55,034 nt of DNA from contig JAQTPK010000015.1 in the NCBI GenBank assembly GCA_028712885.1, positions 1-55,034 of the forward strand, read 5' to 3'. A model generated the notes under the pieces. The model had not been told where the DNA came from. It was given only the letters and a program-made list of their open reading frames with translations, and made no database searches. The translations under genes were made by a program, and so were the position numbers. Of this stretch, positions 26,361 through 34,963 are shown piece by piece (position 1 is the first letter of the stretch; every line of letters starts with the position of its first letter). Source of the stretch: Syntrophales bacterium. GTDB taxonomy: Bacteria; Desulfobacterota; Syntrophia; Syntrophales; UBA4778.

Positions 26361-28922
26361 TCAGCCGGTGCGTCCGGCCGGTTCACCGCCGAAGAACTTG
26401 CGCGCCGCCCTGTCCAGCCTTTCCAGGCAGCGCTGCATGTCTATCCCGGGCCCGAGGACGCCTTCCCAGAGATCACCGACGCGGTCGATCCGGCCGGGCA
26501 TGGTCCTCAGGTTGAAAGCCGCGGGATCGAGGCCGGTTCGCACCTCTTTCCACCGGAGGGGTGCGGAGACGGGAGCGCCCGCCCTGGGGCGGACGCTGTA
26601 GACCGAAGCCATCGTCTGGCACCGACGGTTTTGCAGGAAATCAAGATAAACTCTCTTTTCCCGCTTGAGCGGCGGACGCTCCAGGCTTGTGGTCGCGGGC
26701 AGTCTTGCGTTCACGAAAGAATTGACGATTTTTGCGAATTCCAGGACCTGCTCCGTCGTGTATTTCCCTCCGGTCGGCACGAAAATGTGCAGTCCGGTAG
26801 CGCCCGATGTCTTGCAGAATCCGGGGGCTCCGGCTATGTCCAGGACCGCCTTGGTCTCCAGGGCTGCTTCCACCACCCGGTCGAAAGCGATATCGAGGGG
26901 GTCAATGTCCAGAACGAGATAATCGGGATAATCCGGATTCTGAAAGCGGGAATTCCAGGGATTTATTTCTATGCAGCCGAGGTTCGCCATGTATACGAGG
27001 GCGGCTTCGTTCTGGCAGAGGATATACCTGGTCTGCTTGTCCTCCGTTTCCGTCCGGATTCCGACGGTCGTGATCCAGGACGGGGCCTTGTCCGTCATGT
27101 CCTTCTGGAAAAAGCTCTCTCCGTATATTCCGTCGGGAAAGCGATGGAGACTCTGCGGCCGGTCCTGCAGGTGGGGAAGGATCAGGCGGGCTGCGCGCCG
27201 GTAGTAATCGATCAGGTCGCCTTTCGTATACCCGTGCTCCGGCCAGAAAACCTTGTCCAGGTTGGTCAGGCGGATGTCTATCCCGTCGATCTTCACCGTC
27301 CGGTCCCCCGCCCCGCTGATCCGGAACCGGGGTTCTTTCAGGACGCGTGAGGCGCTGCCCGGTATTTCCCTGGTCACCTCCCGGGGGTCCTTGTCTTCGC
27401 GCATGCCCAGATATATCGGGTGTCTCATCAGACCCTCTTCGGTCCACTCCGAAAACCGGACTTCGCATACCAGGACGGGTTCAACCCAGGTGACGGGAGT
27501 ATTTGTCCTGGGCGCCGTCCTGAACGGACAGCGGTCCGTCTTGTGGGCATCCAGGCGTTTGCGGATTTCCAGCAGATCGCGGTCCGTAAACCCGCCTCCG
27601 GAATGCCCTATGTACACGAGGTTTCCGGATTCGTAGACGCCGAGCACGAGAGCCCCCAGGTGCTTGCGCCCTTTTCGCGGAGCCGTGTATCCGCCGATCA
27701 CCGCCTCCTGCCGCAGCGTCGCCTTTATCTTCAGCCAGTCCCTGCCGCGGATGCCGGGACGATACGGGCTCGCGGCGTCTTTCGCCAGGATTCCCTCGAC
27801 ACCGTTTTTGACGACTTCCCGGAAAAGGGAAACGCCGTCTCCTTCCACATCTTCGCTGACGCGGATCCCCGGGATTCCGGGGAGGATCTGTTTCAGGATA
27901 TGCCTTCTGCGGCGCAGGGGCAGCTGAAGCAGGCTTCGCCCTTCCAGGTGCAGAATGTCAAATACGTAGTAGAAAAGAGATCCTCTCCCCGTTCTGAGAT
28001 AATTCTGCAGCAGCTGGAAGTCGGCCTTTCCCCGGGAATCGAGAGCCACAAGCTCCCCGTCCAGCGCCGCATCAAAAGGCATGCCTTCCAGCGCCTTCGC
28101 CGTCTCCGGAAATTTTGCGTTGAATACATTGCCGTTGCGCGAATAGAGAACGGCTTTTCCTCCGGAGACGCGCGCGAAAGCCCGGTAGCCGTCCCACTTG
28201 ATCTCGAACAGCCATCCGCTGCGGTCGAACGGCTCCTCCACCAGAGTGGCGAGCATGGGACTGATCCGGTCGGGCATGGGGCTGCGGGGCAGGGCGGCAA
28301 CGCCGAGGGCCGGGAGATCAGGGCGCGCGGCGGCCTGTTCACCGCTTCCGGCGATTTCGTCCATCGTCCGCCCCGTCGCAGCCGAGCGGTCGTCTTCGGC
28401 GTACTCCGGTCCGGCGGCGTATTCGTCCTTTTTTTTAATCAGGAGCCATTCGTTTTCCTTGCCGCGCTTCAACTTCACGAGGGCGAATTCGCCATGCAGC
28501 TTTTTGCCTTCGAGGACAAAACTGATATGTCCCTTTTTCAATCCCTCCATGACGGCGCGCTCCGAGACGGCGCGGTCCGGGCCGGCCCTGGACGCGTAAC
28601 AGCCCTCGTCCCAGATCATCACCGTGCCGGCCCCGTAATTGCCCTTCGGGATGACCCCTTCGAAGCTCCTGTATTCCAGGGGATGGTCTTCGACCATAAC
28701 GGCAAGGTGTTTCTCCTCCGGAACGGGGCGGATTCCCTTTGGTACGGCCCAGCTCTTCAGAACCCCGTCGAGTTCAAGACGGAGGTCGTAGTGAAGACGC
28801 GAAGCGGCATGTTTCTGTACAACAAAACGGAGGGGCATGGCCCCTCCTTTCGCTGCCGGGCCGCCCTGCGGCTCCGGGGTCTTTTTGAATTTCCTTTTTC
28901 TGTGATATTCCCGCAATGGCAT
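26361..28922 (-). CDS. ligD: Multifunctional DNA ligase D (phosphoesterase-ligase-polymerase)
   Basis: An 853-aa non-homologous end-joining ligase with three domains. The 3'-phosphoesterase domain (about 15-160) contains SRLHYDLRLE. The ATP-dependent ligase domain (about 220-520) has the nucleophile in EIKWDGYR. The C-terminal polymerase domain (about 555-840) has the catalytic pair in LVLDIDPLD and the SVRPRAGAPVSAPL motif. The order PE-LIG-POL is the one common in proteobacteria. The Ku gene lies immediately upstream on the same strand. The start at 28922 has no strong ribosome site; a CGTAAGG array begins 13 bases upstream. Confidence 0.95.
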   Translation of the reverse strand: MPLREYHRKRKFKKTPEPQGGPAAKGGAMPLRFVVQKHAASRLHYDLRLELDGVLKSWAVPKGIRPVPEEKHLAVMVEDHPLEYRSFEGVIPKGNYGAGTVMIWDEGCYASRAGPDRAVSERAVMEGLKKGHISFVLEGKKLHGEFALVKLKRGKENEWLLIKKKDEYAAGPEYAEDDRSAATGRTMDEIAGSGEQAAARPDLPALGVAALPRSPMPDRISPMLATLVEEPFDRSGWLFEIKWDGYRAFARVSGGKAVLYSRNGNVFNAKFPETAKALEGMPFDAALDGELVALDSRGKADFQLLQNYLRTGRGSLFYYVFDILHLEGRSLLQLPLRRRRHILKQILPGIPGIRVSEDVEGDGVSLFREVVKNGVEGILAKDAASPYRPGIRGRDWLKIKATLRQEAVIGGYTAPRKGRKHLGALVLGVYESGNLVYIGHSGGGFTDRDLLEIRKRLDAHKTDRCPFRTAPRTNTPVTWVEPVLVCEVRFSEWTEEGLMRHPIYLGMREDKDPREVTREIPGSASRVLKEPRFRISGAGDRTVKIDGIDIRLTNLDKVFWPEHGYTKGDLIDYYRRAARLILPHLQDRPQSLHRFPDGIYGESFFQKDMTDKAPSWITTVGIRTETEDKQTRYILCQNEAALVYMANLGCIEINPWNSRFQNPDYPDYLVLDIDPLDIAFDRVVEAALETKAVLDIAGAPGFCKTSGATGLHIFVPTGGKYTTEQVLEFAKIVNSFVNARLPATTSLERPPLKREKRVYLDFLQNRRCQTMASVYSVRPRAGAPVSAPLRWKEVRTGLDPAAFNLRTMPGRIDRVGDLWEGVLGPGIDMQRCLERLDRAARKFFGGEPAGRTG

Positions 28923-28935
28923 GGATTCACTTTGA

Positions 28936-29050
28936 CGTAAGGCGTAAAGTGTAAATCGTAAGGTGAAAAGGCGCCGAGAGCAATGATGCCGATGATCCAC
29001 GGTCGTCGCCTGACTCCTTACGGTTCACGCCTTACGCCTTACGGTTTACG
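28936..29050. repeat. Heptamer array hairpin, CGTAAGG family
   Basis: Five contiguous 7-mers at 28936-28970 (CGTAAGG, CGTAAAG, TGTAAAT, CGTAAGG, TGAAAAG) and five inverted 7-mers at 29016-29050 (CCTTACG three times, GTTCACG, GTTTACG). A 45-nt unique spacer separates them. The array fills the ku-ligD gap, ending 3 bases from the ku stop codon. Same word as at 135-191 and 52143-52195. Confidence 0.9.
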
Positions 29051-29053
29051 GGC

Positions 29054-29839
29054 TCACGCTGCGGAGCGCTTCTTGCGGGCGACCTCAAGACTCTCCCTCA
29101 GCTTGGACATGAGATCGGGAACTCCCGTGGGTACAGGCCTCTCTCCCCGCGCTTCCGGTACTTTGCCCTGAGCCTTTTCATTGATGATCCGCATCAGCTC
29201 CTCGGCATACGTGTCCTGGTAACGGTCGTGGTGGAAAGGAGCTGAAAGCTGTTCTACAAGCTTGACCGCCATGTCAAGTTCACGCTTGGATACGGCTTCA
29301 TCGCCGGGAATGGAAAGCTGAGACGAGTCTACAATTTCATCTGCAAACCGGATCTGCTCGAGGATCATCATTCCGTTTTCCGGTTTAAGCAGAACCAGGT
29401 GCTCCCTGGTCCGAAGGACGAACCTTCCGACTCCTACCCTGTTCGTCCGCTTCAGCGCTTCCCTGAGGAGGGCGTAGGCCTTGCCGGATTCTTTCGTCGG
29501 CTCAAGGTAATACGGCTTCTCCATAAGCTTGGAATCGATCTCCTTCGATTCCACAAAGTCCATTATTTCGATTGTCTGTGTTTTCCGCACGTCCGCCTTT
29601 TTGAAATCGTCCTCCTCCAGGATAACGTAATCCCCTTTCCTGTACTGATATCCGCGGACGATTTCCTCGTATGGGATTTCTTCGCCTTCCGCCCGGCAGA
29701 CCCGCGCATAGCGTATCGGGCTCAGGTCCTTGCGGTGCAGCATGTCGAGATCAGGCCTGTTCTCCCGCACGGCGGTGAAAAGGCGGATGGGTATATTGAT
29801 GAGACCGAAACTGATGGAACCGGACCAGATCGCCCGCAT
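29054..29839 (-). CDS. ku: Ku protein (bacterial NHEJ)
   Basis: A 261-aa homodimeric Ku that binds DNA ends and recruits LigD. The N-terminal WSGSISFGLINIPIRLFTAV, the central GYQYRKGDYVILEEDDF, KPYYLEPTKESGKAYALLREAL and the segment ELDMAVKLVEQL are family hallmarks. It ends in a short basic tail (VARKKRS) that may aid DNA binding. The hemerythrin gene lies 16 bases upstream and ligD follows after a repeat array, so the three are likely co-transcribed. Confidence 0.95.
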   Translation of the reverse strand: MRAIWSGSISFGLINIPIRLFTAVRENRPDLDMLHRKDLSPIRYARVCRAEGEEIPYEEIVRGYQYRKGDYVILEEDDFKKADVRKTQTIEIMDFVESKEIDSKLMEKPYYLEPTKESGKAYALLREALKRTNRVGVGRFVLRTREHLVLLKPENGMMILEQIRFADEIVDSSQLSIPGDEAVSKRELDMAVKLVEQLSAPFHHDRYQDTYAEELMRIINEKAQGKVPEARGERPVPTGVPDLMSKLRESLEVARKKRSAA

Positions 29840-29855
29840 GGCGGAACCCCCTTCC

Positions 29856-30296
29856 TCATTTCATGGAAGACATCATGCGCTCTTTTTCTTCCAGGTACTT
29901 TTTCCCTATCTCCTTCACTTCCTCTTTTTCGAAAACGCCCTTGGCGGCTTTGAACAGCTCTTTTTCCTCCTCCTCGACATGGTGCTCGACGATTTCCTTC
30001 AGGACCGATACCTTGGCCATCCATCTTTCGTCGGCGTGGTTCATTTTCTGGAGTTCCTTCAGCACACCCTTGGCGACGTGGTGTTCCTCATAGCCTTCCA
30101 GGGCTTTTTCGCGGGACGAATCATCCTCTTCCAGCATGGGATAGAACAGCTTCTCTTCTCCCTGCATGTGGACCGAGAGCTCCTTGTGAATCTGGCGCAT
30201 CAGATCGTCGGCTTTCGATTCTTTTTTCGACAGCATCTGGTTCATCAGGCTCTTCACCTGATCGTGCTCTTTCTTGAGAATCTGAAAAATATCCAT
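29856..30296 (-). CDS. Hemerythrin HHE domain protein
   Basis: A 146-aa four-helix protein with the hemerythrin-like cation-binding pattern: DIFQILKKEHDQVKSLM, HKELSVHMQGEEKLFYPML, YEEHHVAKGVL and VEHHVEEEEKELF provide the His and Glu iron ligands. Members bind O2, NO or iron and are frequent in stress operons. Highly charged C-terminus. It lies between the SDR and ku genes. Confidence 0.93.
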   Translation of the reverse strand: MDIFQILKKEHDQVKSLMNQMLSKKESKADDLMRQIHKELSVHMQGEEKLFYPMLEEDDSSREKALEGYEEHHVAKGVLKELQKMNHADERWMAKVSVLKEIVEHHVEEEEKELFKAAKGVFEKEEVKEIGKKYLEEKERMMSSMK

Positions 30297-30317
30297 ATGC
30301 GTTCTCCTTTGCTTTTT

Positions 30318-31178
30318 TCAGCCGTTTATTATCTCTCCACCGTTCGGGTGCAGCACCTGCCCCGTCATGTAAGACGAATCCCCGGATGCCAGAAAGACAT
30401 AACAGGGCGCCGCCTCCTCAGGCTCTCCGGGACGCTGCATGGGTACGGATGATCCGAATTGGGAGACGTGTTCTTCGGGGAAAGTCGAGGGAATCAACGG
30501 AGTCCAGATCGGCCCCGGGGCCACGGCGTTGACGCGGATGCCCCTTTTCACCAAGTTTGATGACAGGGATCGGGTGAATGAGACAATGGCGCCTTTGGTG
30601 GCCGAGTAATCGAGAAGATGATGGCTGCCGCGGTAAGCGGTGACGGACGTTGAGTTCACGATCGCGCTCCCTTCCTTGAGATAGGACAGCGCAGCCTTGG
30701 TCATGAAGAACTGGGAAAAGATATTCGTGCGGAAAGTCCTTTCCAGCTGTTCCGCCGATATTTCCTCGAGATGGTCGCGGGGGTGCTGCTCCGCGGCGTT
30801 ATTGACAAGTACGTCAAGGCCGCCGAATTCCACCGCCGCCTTTTCGACCGCCTCCCTGCAGAATTCCTCATCCCCGGCATCGCCGGAAATCAGCAGGCAC
30901 CGGCGGTTCTCCTTGCGGACAAGATCCGCCGTATCCTGCGCGTCTTTGTGCTCGTTCAAATACACTATGGCGATGTCGGCTCCTTCCTTCGCGAAAGCGA
31001 CGGCGACGGCCCTTCCGATGCCGCTGTCCCCCCCCGTGATCAAGGCCGCCTTATCCTGAAGTTTGCCGCTCCCCCGGTATTCGGGTTTCCGGACCTCCGG
31101 GCGGGGCGACATTTCGGATTCGCGGCCCGGCTGCCGTTCCTGGTGCTGGGGAGGACGGGTCTGTCTGGTTTTTTTCAT
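30318..31178 (-). CDS. SDR oxidoreductase (YghA/general stress protein 39-like)
   Basis: A 286-aa short-chain dehydrogenase. The Rossmann motif ITGGDSGIGRAVA, the NNAA motif, the catalytic Ser in VNSTSVTAYRG and the YSATKGA catalytic Tyr/Lys are present. The N-terminal ~45 residues are polar and end in the YRGSGKLQDKAALITGG pattern typical of YghA/YhdF/Gsp39-type SDRs, which belong to general-stress regulons in several bacteria. Substrate not known. I prefer the ATG at 31178, preceded by GAGGA; an in-frame ATG at 31199 lacks a ribosome site. Confidence 0.9.
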   Translation of the reverse strand: MKKTRQTRPPQHQERQPGRESEMSPRPEVRKPEYRGSGKLQDKAALITGGDSGIGRAVAVAFAKEGADIAIVYLNEHKDAQDTADLVRKENRRCLLISGDAGDEEFCREAVEKAAVEFGGLDVLVNNAAEQHPRDHLEEISAEQLERTFRTNIFSQFFMTKAALSYLKEGSAIVNSTSVTAYRGSHHLLDYSATKGAIVSFTRSLSSNLVKRGIRVNAVAPGPIWTPLIPSTFPEEHVSQFGSSVPMQRPGEPEEAAPCYVFLASGDSSYMTGQVLHPNGGEIING

Positions 31179-31293
31179 AAGGTCCTCGGGGAAAAGCATG
31201 CGATAAAAATGCGGAGATCGGAATAGAGCGCGGCCTGATTTTTCTGCGCGAAAAGACTTAATCCGGAATGGTTTATCAGAGGAGGCGGAAGGG

Positions 31294-31584
31294 TCAGACG
31301 TGCTTCAGCTTCATCAAGGCGTTTTCGACGGCCGTCTCCAGTTCCTTCTGGGCGAATTCGACTTCGGGGAGATAGAATTCCCAGTTCTCGCCGGCCGCAT
31401 CAAATTGGTGGAGTTTACGCAAGGCTATTTCCCGCTTCAGGAAGATGTTCTCGACTTCCGGTTCACATTTCATTCTTCGATCCTCCTTCAGCTCATCGAA
31501 GGCGGTCCGGATCTCGTCGATACGATCGCTCCATTCGCTCAGCAGAGCCTCCATCTCGTTGTGGAATTCTTCTTTGTCCGGCAT
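31294..31584 (-). CDS. Sll1863-like stress-response coiled-coil protein
   Basis: A 96-aa, strongly charged helical protein. The pattern EWSDRIDEIRTAFDELKEDRRMKCEPEVENIFLKREIALRKL and a tail rich in A/E/L are like the Sll1863-family stress proteins, which are amphipathic helical and of unknown mechanism. This is a family-level resemblance judged by eye. It precedes the SDR gene with a 115-base gap on the same strand, in a run of stress-associated genes. Confidence 0.6.
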   Translation of the reverse strand: MPDKEEFHNEMEALLSEWSDRIDEIRTAFDELKEDRRMKCEPEVENIFLKREIALRKLHQFDAAGENWEFYLPEVEFAQKELETAVENALMKLKHV

Positions 31585-31693
31585 CGGAAAACTCCGGTAT
31601 TTATTTGGGCTAAGGATAATAATCTTCCGCCGGTTTCTTCCATCCGCGGAATACCTTATTTTAGTCAGCTAAAAACCTTAGAAAAAGGTTCCC

Positions 31694-31825
31694 GTTCTCA
31701 GTTCACAGTTACCCGTTCTTTCGTTTCGCAACTCGGCACCAAAAAATAAAACAGTCACTGCTGCAAACCGAGGATGGAACTGCAAACCGGGAATTGCGGA
31801 CTGGAACCGCGAACTGTGAACTCAA
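31694..31825. repeat. Heptamer array pair, GTTCACA/GTGAACT family
   Basis: Left arm 31694-31735 has units GTTCTCA, GTTCACA, GTTACCC, GTTCTTT. Right arm 31759-31825 carries about nine more degenerate units in the opposite orientation (GTGAACT, GCGAACT, TGGAACC, ...). The right arm begins at the stop codon of the EEP nuclease gene, whose TGA is part of TGAGTTCAC. The same word appears again at 52203-52228 beside mnmG. Confidence 0.82.
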
Positions 31826-32550
31826 AACAAGATGGAGGCCGTGATGGGCAGGTGGTCGGAAGCCGTCCGGGACAGAGGAGTCTTATGCACGGAAAATTCC
31901 GGCCTGGCCCCATTGCCGCATACCCATATCCTGTCGAGGGCGAAGACGGGAAACCGGGAAGGGAAGGTGCGGCACGATGAAGCCGCGCCGACGCGGGAAT
32001 GGATCGTCTTGAGGGAATTGCTCATGGGGATCCATTCGTTGAAGTCGCCCATGATCAAGGCGGGGCGTTCCATCCGGCGGTCTATTCTGTCCAGAAGCCG
32101 GCGGATCTGGTGCCTGCGTTCGACGGCGCTGCATCCGAGATGGGTTACTACCGTCCGCAGGAGCGCGCCGTTGACGTTCAGATCCACGTCCATTGCTCCC
32201 CGGGGTTCCCGGCCGGGAATGCTCAGGTCGATAAGGCGGACGCCCACGACGGGAAATTTCGTCAGGAGGGCATTGCCGTAACAGCCCTTCTTATCTCTGA
32301 TGCAGGGCCCGGCCACCGCTTTGAGCCTCGTCCGGGCGGCAAGATAGTCGAGCTGCAGCATGCGCTCGGCGGCCAGCCTGGAATCGACTTCCTGAAGGCC
32401 GATAATGTCCGGCTGCAATTCCCGAATGACCTCCGCTGTCCGTTCGGGGCTGTACCGGCCGTCAATCCCGAAGCAGCTGTGGATATTGTAAGAGGCCACG
32501 GACAGGCGGGAAGGCAGTATTTCGGCTGCTGCGGCGGGAAAGCGGGTCAA
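31822..32550 (-). CDS. Endonuclease/exonuclease/phosphatase family protein
   Basis: A 242-aa EEP-fold hydrolase. Motifs: SYNIHSCFG, GLQEVDSR (metal-binding Glu), VVTHLG, IMGDFNEW (catalytic DFN) and SDHLPI (catalytic DH). Family members cleave phosphodiester bonds in DNA, phospholipids or phosphoesters. Its start overlaps the stop of the phospholipase-D gene by 4 bases. This EEP/PLD pair is often found together and may act on membrane lipids. No signal peptide is apparent. Confidence 0.92.
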   Translation of the reverse strand: MTRFPAAAAEILPSRLSVASYNIHSCFGIDGRYSPERTAEVIRELQPDIIGLQEVDSRLAAERMLQLDYLAARTRLKAVAGPCIRDKKGCYGNALLTKFPVVGVRLIDLSIPGREPRGAMDVDLNVNGALLRTVVTHLGCSAVERRHQIRRLLDRIDRRMERPALIMGDFNEWIPMSNSLKTIHSRVGAASSCRTFPSRFPVFALDRIWVCGNGARPEFSVHKTPLSRTASDHLPITASILF

Positions 32551-34637
32551 ATCTCTTTCCTCGCGATGTGTCTTGTCAGCCAGTAACTGCCTGATAGAAA
32601 CAGCAGGACGATTCCGGCGAGCAGAAGCAGGCTCTGGGGATTAGGATAACGAATGGCGGCGCCCAGCCGGTCTCCGAACAGCGTAAGGGCAAAGACACCC
32701 GGCACTTCACCGATCAGCGTACCGAGGAAATAGTCCCGAAAGCGGATGCGGGAGGCTCCGGCAATCAGGTTTATAACCGTAAAAGGCGCTATGGCGGTCA
32801 CCCGCAGCAAAATCACGGCAAAGAAGCCGTGCCGGACGATGTGGCGGCTGACGCGGTTCGCCCGCTTTCCGGCGATCCTGCGGATCAGATCACGGCCGAG
32901 GGTCTGCCCGATCCCGTACGAGAGCGAGGCGCTCGAGAGGCACCCTATTAAAGAATAGAAAAAGGCGTATAGCGGGTCAAAGATCAGGACGGTCGAAATG
33001 ATGAGAATAGTGATCGGGATTACCAGTCCCGCCAGGGCGTAAACGGCGGGAACAAGAAAGGGGATCAGCGTATTTTCCCTGAACGGAGCTATCAGCGACG
33101 ATATTACTTCAGGACGAATCCATTCGCCGAGGGGAGACCAGTGCCAGACGGCGGCAAGCGCGCCGAGCGCGGCCAGCAGGGCGACCAGGCTCAGCGGGCG
33201 CGTTCCCCGGCGGTCCTTCACTTCCTCCGGCAGCATCCGGGCAAGGACGTAATCGGCGTTCATCGGCTTCTCCGGATCGCAGATGACCTCGTCGCAGATG
33301 GCCGATCCCCGGTCTTCATTTTCCGGCTCCAATTCCCTTATTTTCCCGCTCTTGCGGCGTATTGACTCAACCGCCCCGACGAGAGAGCCTTCCGCCTCTT
33401 CAGCGGCGGCGACTTCCCCGGCGTCCGTTCCCAGGTGTTCTCCAATGAGCCGCCTCCGGAACAGCACAATGGCCTCGCGAACGCGGCTTTCGCCCCCGGC
33501 TTCGATCATCAGGTCGCACTCGGTATCAAGTCCCATGGATCTGTTGCTCATATTTGCCGATCCTATCCGCAGCAGCTCGTCATCGACGATCAGGACCTTG
33601 GAATGTATCTCCAGGCCGGGCAGAGCCGGGGAATATACGCGGAGTCTGCCGCTGATATCCGCCTTCCGGAGCATCCGGAGCAACTGGTCCCGGTAAATCC
33701 CCATTGTATTCTGCTCCAGCCATCCTGAACACCTGGCCGGAACAATCATGACGATCTCCGGCCCATTTTCGGCCCTCAGGCGGCCTGCAAGGATATTGCC
33801 GATCAGCGAGGACGTGAAATACTGGTTTTCTATATAGATGCTTTTTCGGGCGGAGGAGAGCATATCTATGAAGAGACGCTCCACCTCCCTTACTTCCGGG
33901 TAGTTCCCCCATTTCGGGAAAGTCCTTGCAATGGCCGCCTGCACGTTGTCGATATCGGGCCGCACCCCGGGAGGCCATCTGTCCGCAGGAGCGGCGGCCG
34001 GAATGGAACGGCCGGTTGCCCTTCTCCACCTTTCACGGAAAATTTCCCCCAGGCATGCGGCGGCTTCGCCTTCCACCATAATCTGTACGTCGTGGAAGGG
34101 ATGGTATGGCGCCCCCCAGGGATCTATTCGGTAGGGGTCTTCCGATCTGTGCTCGGGAGTATCCCATCTCCTTGCCGTAAGGTCGAATCCTCCCGAAAAG
34201 GCCACCGAATCGTCAACTACCACGATCTTCTGATGATGTGAGGCCCCCAAGGGATGGTTCCCGTCGAAACGGACATGAATTCTCGACCGCGTCCGCCAGT
34301 TCAATTTGAACAGGGGCATGAACTCCCGTTCAAAAAGGTAGATCATGGCAAAGTCCCAGGTAAGAATATAGATATGCAAATCGTTCCGCTCCGAAACGAG
34401 ATTGTTCAGGAACTCGCCGAGCCGGGCCGGATCATGGCTTTCGGGCCGGTCCGGTTTCAGCTCCAGCCTGCTGTCGATATCCCATCCGGCGATCAGGATA
34501 GATTGGCGCGCCTGCCTCGCCGCTGCCACCAATGCTTCGAAGTAGGCTTTCGCATCCACTAAAAAAGCGGCGCGCCCGGTATGGACGCGTCGCCAGCAGT
34601 TTATTCCTTCAACAGCGATAACTTTTCCCTGAGGCAT
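32547..34637 (-). CDS. Phospholipase D-like protein fused to VTT (TVP38/DedA-like) domain
   Basis: A 696-aa fusion. Residues ~1-400 contain two HKD catalytic motifs (HHQKIVVVDD at 134-143 and HSKVLIVDDELLRIGS at 345-360), as in cardiolipin synthase-like phosphatidyltransferases. Residues ~480-690 are a membrane domain of the TVP38/TMEM64/VTT type (GLVIPITILIISTVLIFDP, GCLSSASLSYGIG), possibly a scramblase or transporter. The combination suggests anionic-lipid synthesis coupled to lipid movement. It is at the head of the minus-strand block and couples to the EEP gene. Confidence 0.9.
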   Translation of the reverse strand: MPQGKVIAVEGINCWRRVHTGRAAFLVDAKAYFEALVAAARQARQSILIAGWDIDSRLELKPDRPESHDPARLGEFLNNLVSERNDLHIYILTWDFAMIYLFEREFMPLFKLNWRTRSRIHVRFDGNHPLGASHHQKIVVVDDSVAFSGGFDLTARRWDTPEHRSEDPYRIDPWGAPYHPFHDVQIMVEGEAAACLGEIFRERWRRATGRSIPAAAPADRWPPGVRPDIDNVQAAIARTFPKWGNYPEVREVERLFIDMLSSARKSIYIENQYFTSSLIGNILAGRLRAENGPEIVMIVPARCSGWLEQNTMGIYRDQLLRMLRKADISGRLRVYSPALPGLEIHSKVLIVDDELLRIGSANMSNRSMGLDTECDLMIEAGGESRVREAIVLFRRRLIGEHLGTDAGEVAAAEEAEGSLVGAVESIRRKSGKIRELEPENEDRGSAICDEVICDPEKPMNADYVLARMLPEEVKDRRGTRPLSLVALLAALGALAAVWHWSPLGEWIRPEVISSLIAPFRENTLIPFLVPAVYALAGLVIPITILIISTVLIFDPLYAFFYSLIGCLSSASLSYGIGQTLGRDLIRRIAGKRANRVSRHIVRHGFFAVILLRVTAIAPFTVINLIAGASRIRFRDYFLGTLIGEVPGVFALTLFGDRLGAAIRYPNPQSLLLLAGIVLLFLSGSYWLTRHIARKEI

Positions 34638-34963
34638 GGCTTTAGCCTTCAGAAATCGCTCCGTATGGAATCACGCGGCGTAATGGACGTAATGGAACAG
34701 ATTAAGAGGGTTCAAGTTGATAAATCCGGAAAAAAGAGGAAGTATGAAGAGAAATGGCGCGATCAAAAACGAGTTCAAAAAGAGATGTTCTCGAAGCCTC
34801 TTTACAGTTTCAATCCTTACTACGAATAGGCAGGGCTGTCAACCCGCCGGGGCGCGATCAGCGCTTGCCGCCGCACATTTCGCGTGCGGACCGGCCTTTT
34901 ATTATGATATAAAAAACCCCCCTTTAAAGGGGAAAGTCCCGCCTTCAGTCAGGGAGAAAAGGT
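34638..34963. other. Non-coding stretch of about 326 bases
   Basis: It separates two divergent genes. It contains two tandem TAATGGACG-type nonamers at 34681-34698, a TATGAT at 34903-34908 that could be a -10 element for terC (no good -35 match), and the palindrome CCCCTTTAAAGGGG at 34919-34932. No gene or RNA gene was recognised. Confidence 0.45.
34681..34698. repeat. Two tandem nonamers, TAATGGACG family
   Basis: TAATGGACG followed directly by TAATGGAAC. The same word is at 12.15 kb. This is the weakest of the arrays. Confidence 0.55.

Noticed and set aside
27420-28940. A 506-aa plus-strand frame opposite ligD
   Set aside because: LigD motifs are all on the minus strand; shadow of a high-GC gene.
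28936-29050. Heptamer arrays as a CRISPR array
   Set aside because: Units are 7 bases, contiguous and without spacers between them; no cas gene is in the window.
34638-34963. Small open frames in the gap before terC (such as 34581-34829)
   Set aside because: No ribosome site, no conserved pattern, and overlap with the start of the phospholipase gene on the other strand.
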